From Porogramme epimiltina (Eukaryota; Basidiomycota; Agaricomycetes; Polyporales; Polyporaceae): DNA of 34,985 nt. The stretch is from assembly GCA_900155495.1 (NCBI GenBank), contig FTLJ01000240.1:1-34985 (forward strand), written 5' to 3'. Within the stretch, counting starts at the first letter, position 1; each line of letters opens with the position of its first letter. Positions 21,325 to 30,345 of this stretch are shown piece by piece. The translations under genes were made by a program, and so were the position numbers. The notes below the pieces were generated by a model. It saw nothing but the letters and a program-made list of their open reading frames with translations, did no database searches and had not been told where the DNA came from.

Positions 21325-21330
21325 TATAAA
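21325..21330 (+). promoter_or_regulatory. TATA box of the transposase gene
   Basis: TATAAA in the context ACTATAAAGGGCGCCCC, 98 bp upstream of the start codon at 21428, followed by a pyrimidine-rich stretch (CCTCGCTCCCGAGTCCCC). Spacing and context fit a fungal core promoter. Confidence 0.55.
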
Positions 21331-21427
21331 GGGCGCCCCTCCCTCGGCCCAAGCTGCACAGACACTCCTCGCTCCCGAGTCCCCACTCCTCGCATTGCCT
21401 CACTAGCTCACCACCTTCACATTTCTA

Positions 21428-21907
21428 ATGGAGCCTGCCAGAACAGGGGACGAATGCCCTGTTGAAGGATGCGAGCAGATTATAAAAAGCAATTGGGGCC
21501 GTGTGCAGCATCTGAAGGCGAAGCACCCAGGTTACATCCTCCCTCCAGAATCTCCCCACCACTTCCCAGACACCTTGGCCGACGCCAATGTCGACTCGGA
21601 TGACGTTAATCAGGAAACGGACGACGTTGACCAGGGAGATGGTATTCCTCGCACACCTCTTCACCAGGAACGGCTTAATTCCTTGAGACGGCTATCGTCC
21701 GAGACTTCTCTGTGAGTCTCACAACTCTTTTCGTCTGCGATACAATCTAACGACATGAAAGTCGGCTCTCAGACTCCGATGATGAGGAAACCACCGAACC
21801 TGACCTTCCCAGATCTCATAGGCCCCGTCATCCACCCATATTGTATGTCGACGACGAAGGCTCACTAGAGGATCACCCTGCTCCTGATTCCGACTGCCCG
21901 ATGGCCT

Positions 21908-21943
<36 letters not shown>

Positions 21944-24900
21944 GCGACGACGACGATTGTCGTTCTAACGCCTCAAACCAGGAAAGCTCCGACGGCGAAC
22001 GCCACAGTCATGTCACCTATAGCGACAATGATCCTATGTCTGACGGCTTTGATAGCGACGCTATTGAAGGTGGTAGTGAGGATGACTCACATCTCGACAG
22101 TCGCGCAGCCTCTTCGGAAGACCTTAGCGAATCCGAACAAGTCCTACATTTCAATAGAGATTACCACTCAACAGTCAACGGTAAGCTTCCCTACTGCGAA
22201 ATATACGTGATGCCATCGGCGTTCTGATGAAATTATGAGAAGGAGCCCCATGCGACAAGGCGGGTCGCATACTCCCAAACCGTAGCAAGCCGCGGCCTTT
22301 TGACCAACGACAACCAGACGATTGGAGTCCTTATAAAGATAGAGTCGCTTTTGAGCTTGCAGAACTCTTGTATGCGAAGGAACAAATGTCTGCTGGCAAC
22401 ATCGACAAGATTCTGGAACTCTGGAACAAGTCCCTGTCAGGGAACGGCTCCGCACCTTTCCGGAACCACTCTGACATGTATTCTACAATAGACAGCACAC
22501 CGCTAGGTAAGACTTTCGTTTCAAGCCCACATATATTGTACTTTATAACACAGAAATCTGTGACATTAGGAGATACTGTATGGAAAGAGTTCTCGCTCGC
22601 CTTCAAGAGCGAGCCTGAGAGAGACCCAGGTGAACCTGCCGCGTGGAAGACGGAGCAATTCCCCGTATACTATCGAGACCCGCTGGAGATTGTCAAGAGT
22701 ATGATCGCCAACCCCGACTTCAAGAACGAAATCAACTTCGGCCCCTATCGCGAGTTCAACGATAGAGGCAAACGTCGTTTTCGAGATTTTATGAGTGGCG
22801 AATGGGCCTGGCGCCAAGCAGTGAGTTGTCCGTTCTCAACATGTTCCTCGTTCTTACCCAATGCGAAACATAGGAAGCCATACGGACGACTCTGGGGGAA
22901 GAAGCTTCAGGAACATCCTTCGTTCCAATCGTCCTCGGTAGCGACAAGACGACGGTATCGGTGGCTACGGGTCAAAACGAATTCTATCCGTTGTATATGT
23001 CTATTGGCAATGTCACCAACGCCGTTCGCCGAGCACATAGGAATGCGGTTGCCGTTGTCGCTTTCTTAGCCATACCAAAAAGTGGGCACCTTTCTTTTCT
23101 GGTGACTTGTGTAGCAGTGAATAATGAAATTTCACTTCTATTTCAGCGACGAGACAGTACTCCAACGATGCTGTTTTTCGGCTTTTCAGGCGACAGATGT
23201 TTCATTTGTCTCTAAAACATATCCTCCGTTCTCTCAAACCCGGGATGGAGGAGCCCGAAATGTTACGATGCGGTGACGGACATTTTCGAAGGGTGATATA
23301 TGGCATAGGTCCCTATATCGCTGACTACCCCGAACAAGCACTTATCGCGTGCGTCGTTCAAGGCTGGTGCCCGATGTGAGTAGAATATTGTCACTCATTC
23401 CGTTACAAAAACCTTAGGTGTTCACGAGTAATTGTGGCTAGATGCATCGCACCAAAGTCAAACCTCGATAAAAAAGACTGCATCAAGCGTACTGCCGAGC
23501 ACGCCGATACTGTGCGCAAACGATATTCGCCTGGAGAGATGTGGGATAGTCATGGGATTGTGAGCGATGTAGTAGTGAGATCACGTCTCTTAAATTAGTC
23601 TCTATTTGTGTTCGTATCGTTGACTATAGTACAACTTGCCGTTCCTCACAGCCCTTTACAAATGACTTCCCCCGCGCCGACATCTATGAACTGATATCCC
23701 CTGATATCCTTCATCAACTTATCAAAGGAACATTCAAGGATCATCTTGTGACTTGGGTTGAACTCTACTTGAAGAAGGAGTATGGATCGGGCCGCGCAGA
23801 TGTTTATTTGGCACGGATTGATAGACGGTGAGTACTACAGTGATATCGTGGCAGTAGATGTGGTCCATTCTTTCTAATGTGTCCACCTTGCTCTAAGAAT
23901 TGCTGTTGTACCTCCGTTTGCTGGCCTTCGGAAGTTCCATGAAGGGCGCGGATTCAAGCAGTGGACTGGGGACGATTCGAAAGCCCTGATGAAGGCACGC
24001 ATCTTATATCAAACCAAAACCCTTCTTGCTAACTTTGTCGATTCTAGATCTACTTACCAGCTATCGACGGCATCGTTCCTCGACAAATGGTTCAAGCAAT
24101 AAGAGCCTTTCTAGAGTTCTGCTACCTGGCACGACGCGACGTACACGATGAAGACATGCTCCATCAAATGGATGAAGCTTTAAAGGAATTTCGCGTTAAA
24201 AGAGAGATATTCCGTGAGACGGGGGTTCGGGCGGACAGACCTGGCGGAGTCGACGCCTTTTCCCTACCCCGCCAGCACTGGAGGGACCATTACAAGGACT
24301 GTATATGGGAATTCGGGTCGCCAAACGGTTTATGCTCCTCCATCACTGAATCTAAGCACATCAAGGCAGTAAAGGAGCCATGGCGGCGGTCAAACCGCGA
24401 CGACGCAATCGGCCAAATGCTGATCACCAATCAACGCCTCGACAAGCTAGCTGCTGCCAGAGTGGACTTCACGGAACGACGTATGCTCGAGAACAGTAGC
24501 GCATCTTTTGTGAGGTCTAAGAAACGTGTGTACTCTTCTTTTTTGGCAGTCGTCACTATACTTACGTTCTTACCTGCTGTTAGAAACGAGTAACAATGCT
24601 AGGTACAAGCCTTCGGAAGACAACGATGGTGCCGTTCACGAACCCAACACAATGGCAGAGACGGTGCTAGCTGTCAAATCCAGTGAGTAGTCGTCCATAG
24701 TTCAATCGTGTTGTAGTCACGAATCCCTTACTCCTTTCCCGTGTCCAACAGAGTCCACGCATAAAGATTCTCATGTAGACTCGCTCGGGAAGTCGGTCGG
24801 AGTACCTCAACTCACTGAACTCATTCGACGATACCTTTACTTTGCACAACAACTGCCAGGCACTGACCAAGTCTCAGGGGCTTCCCTCCCCCTTGGCGAT

Positions 24901-25455
24901 TGCCCCCGGTTCGAAGGGACGTCAATCAGTGTCTTCCATTCTGCAGCCAGCACCTATTACGCTCCAAGTGACCCATCAGGTATCGAAGGCATGCACAAAG
25001 AACATATCCGCGCTACCCAGGAGTGGCGTGGGGGGAAGCCTCGATACGACTGCGTTTTCATCAACATGGAACGTCATACCCAACAGGGATTTTTGGGGAT
25101 GGCAGTGGCTCGTGTTCGCCTCTTTTTCTCCTTCCGACATGAAGGGCAGAAGCACTCTTGCGCCGCTGTGCACTGGTACACACGGGTCGGCGATCGACCT
25201 GATGAAGACACCGGAATGTGGATTGTGAAGCCCTGGTTCCATCCCTCCGTTGGGCGGCGACCTGGGGATCTCGAGCCTCGATGTTCAGTGGTTGGTGTGA
25301 ACACCATAATTCGTGCCGCGCATTTGATCGGGGTGTCGATAGACCAACAGGTGTCGGACGATCAGTCTAGCGAGTCATCCCTCGATACGTTTAAACAATT
25401 CTACGTGAACAAGTTTGTCGATCATCATGCATTCGAGTTGCTACATACGGCTTGA
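21428..25455 (+). CDS. Plavaka-type transposase, apparently intact
   Basis: Twelve exons join in phase: 21428-21711, 21762-22180, 22243-22506, 22570-22820, 22874-23081, 23147-23375, 23442-23574, 23652-23827, 23898-23994, 24048-24525, 24584-24682 and 24752-25455; 3,342 nt, 1,113 aa. An N-terminal C2H2-like finger (C10, C15, H28, H33) is followed by a long acidic region with an 11-residue Asp run. The core carries the family's signature blocks: [39 protein letters not shown], a CPIC knuckle (about residue 550), [52 protein letters not shown], and [20 protein letters not shown]. The C-terminus has [13 protein letters not shown] and [13 protein letters not shown]. Plavaka transposases are cut-and-paste enzymes of KDZ-like fungal elements. 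Intron 9 must use a GC donor (AAG|GCACGC). This is the only transposase in the window and the best candidate for moving the 26.7 kb unit. Confidence 0.88.
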
Positions 25456-26400
25456 TGTACTAGAGAGTAGAATAGAAACGTCATAATCGATTCTCTATGG
25501 GGCCAACTTTACTACACGGTCCGCGAGGGGTAGCAGTTTGCAGTGGCTAGTAGGGCTCCAACTCATTATACTAGGTAGGACCCGGATGGGCGTCAACCTC
25601 TATGCCTCTACCTTCCGTCCGTCGCCCTCAGCACTACAGACTGACCACAACCGATTTCGCTCAAACGATCCACATATCTCTCATTGACAACGGCAAACAT
25701 AGGCAGGGGGCACATATCCCAGCTCAACGATGCTAGGGGCTGTACGCGGCGGCTCATTCTCGGACACGACACCTCAACTATCTTGCCGCTTGTCGCAAAG
25801 TTCTCTTCTGCTCTTCCTGTCCACTTAACCTCAGATTTTGGTTGGGGATATTTGGCACTCTATAATTCTTTTACAAGACTTTTGGCAAAACCTCGGCGGC
25901 GGCGGCGGCACCGACTGGAGACACGGTGAGTGAGTCCACATACTGCGTCTCATCCTTCGCTGCGCGCCGACCAAAACGAACACATGGACCCCTTCCTCTC
26001 CGACTCTCCTTTTGCTCATCACCAATCTCCATACCAGCTCAACTTTCAATTTCCTTCCGAACAAGTCCAAGATCCCCCCCCCCCCCGCTTGTCCATCCGA
26101 GTCATACTATACTTCAGCTCGGAGCTCCCCAAGGGGAGGGACGGAGAGATCCCGTCGCGCCCGTCACGGATTAGGATGTCGCTTTTCGCTCCCTAAAGAA
26201 TGAGACGAAGTCGTCCCGCCTGTCACGGACACGGCCATGGCGCGAAGTCGTAGGAGATGCAAGTCGTACGCCAACCCATGACGAGCGGTTTATTGGTGGG
26301 GACAACTGGTAAGTCCCTAGTATACCGTATACGTACGCTCATTCAGGCTCGCGTCTCATGCTATGTGTAGCTGACGACGCTGTATATGTTCCCTCTCTCA
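25456..26400. other. Region between transposase and MED14 pseudogene
   Basis: Contains short plus-strand frames with Ser/Pro-rich reading (25930-26196) and a 13 bp C homopolymer at 26074-26086. No family is recognised. No inverted-repeat terminus matching the CATCAG ends was found here, so there is no sign that the transposase gene forms a smaller element of its own. Confidence 0.4.
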
Positions 26401-26454
26401 ACAGCGTCATCCAATACCCCCACAACACAATAATAGCAAGCTCGAGGACTACGC

Positions 26455-27745
26455 TTGAGCGGCTCTAGACCGAACTCCCGATGGTCATGGACGGGCAGGT
26501 GCTCCTCGGAGAGCTCGTGTACTACCTATTGCAGGCGGTCTACGTAGAGCTCGTCGTGATGGCCGAAACGTGAGTCCCGTTTTTGATTGTGCACGCGGAT
26601 GCTGCGTGCCCGACGCTCAAGCACCCTCCCCATGTCCGTCCACCCCCTCCGACACTCCGCCCTCCAGAACACCCTCCCGAATACACCGGCCGCACACTGC
26701 AAACGACAGCTCTCCGGCTTCGTCGTGAAGATGAAGCGGTAGGTCGTGGAGGTGTACGCCATCGCGAAGTGGCAGCGCGACGCGAAGGTCATGCAGAAGG
26801 CTATGGTATGTCCTGCTGTTGGTGTACTGCCCTCTCTGCTGACGTGCGGACGTAGAACACCAGGGCCTTTCTCATGAATCAAAACAGACAGCTCGAGGAC
26901 GCGATAGCGGGGCTGAGGTACGTCAAAGAGAGCCTTAATCCCGCTAGGTGCGTCTCTTCCCCTGTTCCCCGTGTTCGGCGGCCGGGCGTGTCTGGCTCCA
27001 GCAGAGCCTGGCACGCGTGTACCGTGCGGCGCGGATGCGCAGAGGGGGCCAGGCTGATATGCCGGCAGGCTACATACCATGACCTTCTGACGTCTCTGGA
27101 CGTTCTCACTACTGGCTCATATCGACGTCTACCGATATGCATAAAGGTGTGTAATTCCATATCACTACGTTCGTCACCCGACCGATGAACGTTTTTACCA
27201 TCCTAGGAGACCCTAATCCCTCCAACACCATCAACGGATGAAGGAGTGTCCAGGACCTTCATGGACATCGAAGGCTCCATGCGATGTCGTCTCCGTATGT
27301 CCGAAGTCATCCCGTTCGAGATGTCCCAGTACCGAATAGGTGAGTTCAGACCGTGGTGGCTCGTTCCGCGCATCTCACGCCGCGCGTAAACTAGGTTCAG
27401 GACGCGTACGGCCTTTTACCGCGCCTAAGCTGTTATAACTCTCGCTGTTTCGTCGCGGCGCGCGCAGGAACGATGATTCGTTCTTCGTAAACGTCACGTT
27501 TCCGTTCCCTGTGGGGGCCAAACAGACCGGGATGCAAGGCATACTCTACCCGAGATTTGTGCCACGATGATGTTCCATCTGTCGCAGAGTTTCCTCGAAC
27601 GCCGGCCGCCCTGTTGAAGCGTCTCATCACGGACCAGGCGGATGTCCGCCTCGCTTTCTACCTCAGTCCGGATGAACCTCCACCACCTGGTGTGGAGATG
27701 CCTCCACACCCACAGCTAGTCACCCAGAGGGGATGGTCGATTCTC
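26455..27745 (+). pseudogene. med14: MED14 (Rgr1) pseudogene, 5' part
   Basis: Fragments in order match basidiomycete Mediator subunit 14, the scaffold that joins the head, middle and tail of Mediator: LPMVMDGQVLLGELV (about 26479), VYAIAKWQRDAKVMQKAM (about 26760), NTRAFLMNQNRQLEDAIAGL (26855), LTSLDVLTTGSYRRLPICIK (27085), MRCRLRMSEVIPFEMSQYRI (27280) and FPRTPAALLKRLITDQADVR (27590). Introns with GT-AG ends separate several of these, so the copy came from genomic DNA, not from mRNA. In-frame TAG codons occur before TELPMVM (about 26467) and within VVKMKR*VVEVYA (about 26738), and the homology changes frame near 27715. It is dead. The homology stops after PEGMVDSPLVR near 27745, where unrelated sequence begins. 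Confidence 0.82.
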
Positions 27746-28535
27746 CTCTGGTACGCGTTGAAGCACTTCGACATTTGGATGCGCCTCGCCAACGATGAGA
27801 TGGAGCTCGACCTCGCCGAAGACGCCATCTACTTCGTGTCGGGCACTACCATGACACGCAGCTGGCTCGTCACAGCGTTCCAGAGCAACATGTACTCGGA
27901 GAAAGAGGGATACGTCTCCTGCGACCTCGGCAACCTCGCCGGGGCGAATATCTCCATGAGCATCGAGAAGGGCACCGTCACCAGCCCGGAGTACAAATTC
28001 GGACCCTCGGCGAGTAGCAGCAGGAACAGCGTGCGACCCTCCATTACATCGTCCTCCGACCTCGGGAACGAGCCAGACCAGTGCAGATTCATCCACTATT
28101 ACAAGGTGAAGAAGCGGTTTGCGTGGAAGTGGCCGATGAAGGCGGCTGCAGGACCGGATGTACTCCCTGATCAGGAGGAGGAAGACGACAAGAGCTATGC
28201 CGTTCTGTCCGCGGAGTTCGCAGAGTCGGCTTACGCAGGTCATGAACCCCACCAGCTCCCCGCTTCAAGTGTGAGTCCATCCCAAATGACGGCGATTGTT
28301 GTGGACTAATGTCAACCTGGCAGGTTTTCGACCCGGTCGAACCACTATTGGACTACATATTCGAGGTGCGTGCGTAGCCACTCGAAGAGATCATTACTCG
28401 CAAGATGAATGTGCAGAACTCAGTCGCGGAGACTGCCATCGCGTACGACAGGGACCTCACTGTCATATTCCGGGTGCGCTTCTTCTCCATAGTCAGGATC
28501 TGTAAAACTAACTAACACGACCATCCCAGGACCAC
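27746..28535 (+). pseudogene. Fragment of another basidiomycete gene replacing the middle of MED14
   Basis: The reading frame shifts from MED14 to a different mushroom protein family of unknown function: DAIYFVSGTTMTRSWLVTAF, then a variable region, QCRFIHYYKVKKRFAWKW, and VFDPVEPLLDYIFE spliced (GTGCGT...GCAG, 28366-28410) to NSVAETAIAYDRDLTVIFR. This order (functional-sounding YFVSG, QC.FI...KKR, DP...LLDYI.E, NS...AIA.D.DL) is familiar from many Agaricomycete hypothetical proteins. Introns are preserved. The 5' part of that family's usual length is absent, so it is a fragment. On the right, IPDD of this family runs into TFEQGC of MED14 at about 28535 with nearly shared sequence at the join. 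Confidence 0.6.
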
Positions 28536-29830
28536 GGAATCCCCGATGACATTCGAGCAGGGTTGCTTGCTATTGGCAGGTGCAATGCGTCGCCTTGCAG
28601 AGTTTCCGCGTGCACACTTCGCTCGTGATGGTATGGGTTCATACTGAGACTTCGTCGTCCCCCCGTCGTACTCATTATTCTTCTACAGAGCCGAGGAAAT
28701 TCAGCCCAGGGGTGCGCGGCGTGCTCTACGTCCGGCTCGGCAACTTCCCCTCCCATTACCTCGTGCTCGTCATCATCTACCAAGACTCTCGGCCCTACAC
28801 GCTCATCAGGATGAAGGATGAAGGAGGTCGAGAGCTCGATGAACCACGAGTCGACCCGCTCATCGAGGATATCGGCTGCCTGGACGCGCGCGACGGCGAC
28901 ATCGTCGTCGAAGGCGGCTCAATGGCGGGCTAGAAGCACAAGCGGGACGACGGAAGAGGCAAGGGAGTGCTGCTACTAGGGGAGCAGTATCCGGCCAGCT
29001 TCTGGCCAGAGACGACCTTCCTCTAGAAGCTCTACGCGTACTGCTGGTGCGCACGCCTCCACCGTACTATCCGCGGTGCACGGGCTGACTCAACCCCCAC
29101 AGTGCACGTCTCGCATACACCAAGGTCGAGCGGCAGTTCAAGCTGCGCGGGATCTCGTACACACACATCAACCCCACGCACGGCGGGATGCCCGAGCTCG
29201 GTGCGGTGCAGTCGTCGCTCGCGCGGACGATCCCAGCGCTGTGCGTGCAGTCGGCGGACATCTTCTCAAGCGTGTCGGCCGCAGAGGCGGCGATACCGAA
29301 CATCCGCGTGATCCTGCTGAACTGGTGGTCGGACGGGGACGCAATGGTGGTGACACGCGTGAAGCTCAAGTACGTGTAGCAGCCGTGGGCAAGCGCACGA
29401 GTGGGAGCATGGTGGTCCGCCCATCGAAGCGCATCATATACGACAATGGACACGTGCAAGACGATTGTGTCGTTGCTCTCGGCCGACGCGAACTAGTGCG
29501 TAGACGAGTTCCTCCAGGAGTGGGCGCATGTGTCCAAGATGGTCGACGTGGCACGCGAAAGTGCGTGCAGCCGTGGGGGCTTCCCCGAGCGTCCTTGTCT
29601 GACTCATTTCTATTGTAGTCGTACAAATGTCGAGCAAGTACCTCTGGACGGACGTCCGGCTGATCTAGTTCCACCTCCAGACGGTCGACTCCACTGGCAC
29701 GTATTCAGCCGACTACTCCGTCTCCCTCACCTGCACGGACGAGCTCTCCTATTTGTTCTCTTAGTATGGATGTCTGTCCTTCGTACTGACAAGTTACAAC
29801 TGGTTCTTGCGATGCACTGTTGATACCCTC
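28536..29830 (+). pseudogene. med14: MED14 (Rgr1) pseudogene, 3' part
   Basis: MED14 similarity resumes: TFEQGCLLLAGAMRRLAEFP and RAHFARD, an intron, then EPRKFSPGVRGVLYVRLGNF, LIEDIGCLDARDGD, ARLAYTKVERQFKLRGISYT, IPALCVQSADI, IPNIRVILLNWWSD and finally FHLQTVDSTGTYSADYSVSL (about 29670-29730). TAG stops interrupt it at about 28932, 29023 and 29666, and the last conserved residues are lost in AT-rich sequence after 29790. Together with the 5' part it covers a large share of the gene, but the middle is missing. A functional MED14 must exist elsewhere, because Mediator is essential. Confidence 0.82.
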
Positions 29831-30323
29831 ACGCAGAAGATGTGGGAGATGTATTAGGGCAATCATGTGCCACCCGTACTTATCCATTCATACTCATAGT
29901 ATATCTGACTATATTTGACATATGTACTACCCATCATGCAATAGTAATGAAGGAATAGTTGTCAACCAACTTGACTTACCCCGGGTCCCCGAATATATAC
30001 AATTTGGCTGCTCTTGAGGATGCTCATAAATCTTTGCTACTAGGCACTGCTGAAATCTACTTGTGCATATGTTACTATCTGCTAAGGCTACTTGTAACTT
30101 CTAACGTTTATTGGTGGCAGTACCTAGGCGATTTTCTACAGTCATCTAATGCTACTTAGGGATCTCTACTACCTAATTTCCCCTTGTGAAAGGCCATCCT
30201 CACGCTCCTTAGAGCACTTTCTCCGGGAATGAACCTGCCTAACTCGCCTTATGCCACTTGTGGCTACTTATTCACTTAAGCCCCCCACAAGTCAGCATAA
30301 GTAGAAAATAGTTGGCACATGTA
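29831..30323. other. Gene-free right end of the element
   Basis: AT-rich sequence without coding features. It holds the right subterminal repeat cluster and the block shared with the left end. Confidence 0.65.
30060..30293. repeat. Right subterminal CACAAG/CTTGTG cluster
   Basis: CTTGTG at 30060, 30183 and 30257 and CACAAG at 30286: four copies in 234 bp, mirroring the left-end cluster. The last lies within the shared block CTTAAGCCCCCCACAAGTC (30275-30293). Confidence 0.65.
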
Positions 30324-30343
30324 ACCCTGACATTTTGCTGATG
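30324..30343 (-). repeat. Right terminal inverted repeat
   Basis: Inverted reading CATCAGCAAAATGTCAGGGT. Matches the left end at 13 of the first 15 positions and MITE copy 1 at 17 of 20. Confidence 0.8.
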
Positions 30344-30345
30344 CT
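30344..30345. repeat. Right target-site duplication (CT)
   Basis: Second copy of the CT found at 3624-3625. On the minus strand it supplies the first two bases (AG) of a serine codon that is completed at 3623. Confidence 0.75.

Larger units (their letters stand above)
3626..30343 (+). mobile_element. 26.7 kb cargo-carrying DNA transposon inserted in an NLR gene
   Basis: The block begins CATCAGGAAAATGAC and its right end, read inward on the other strand, begins CATCAGCAAAATGTC: 13 of 15 positions agree. It is bounded by a CT duplication and sits between two halves of one NLR gene that are exactly in phase. A second shared block lies further in, GACTTGTGGGATGGCTTTAG on the left (3705-3724) and GACTTGTGGGGGGCTTAAG on the right (30275-30293, inverted). 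Both ends are gene-free and enriched in CACAAG. It contains one apparently intact Plavaka-type transposase plus three other apparently intact multi-exon genes, a chimeric MED14 pseudogene, MITEs and several tandem repeats. Known: Plavaka belongs with the KDZ-like transposons of fungi. Inferred: the internal transposase mobilises the whole unit. Alternatively the block grew by nested insertions. Confidence 0.82.

Noticed and set aside
26074..26086. C homopolymer as a feature of interest
   Set aside because: Simple mononucleotide run with no associated structure.
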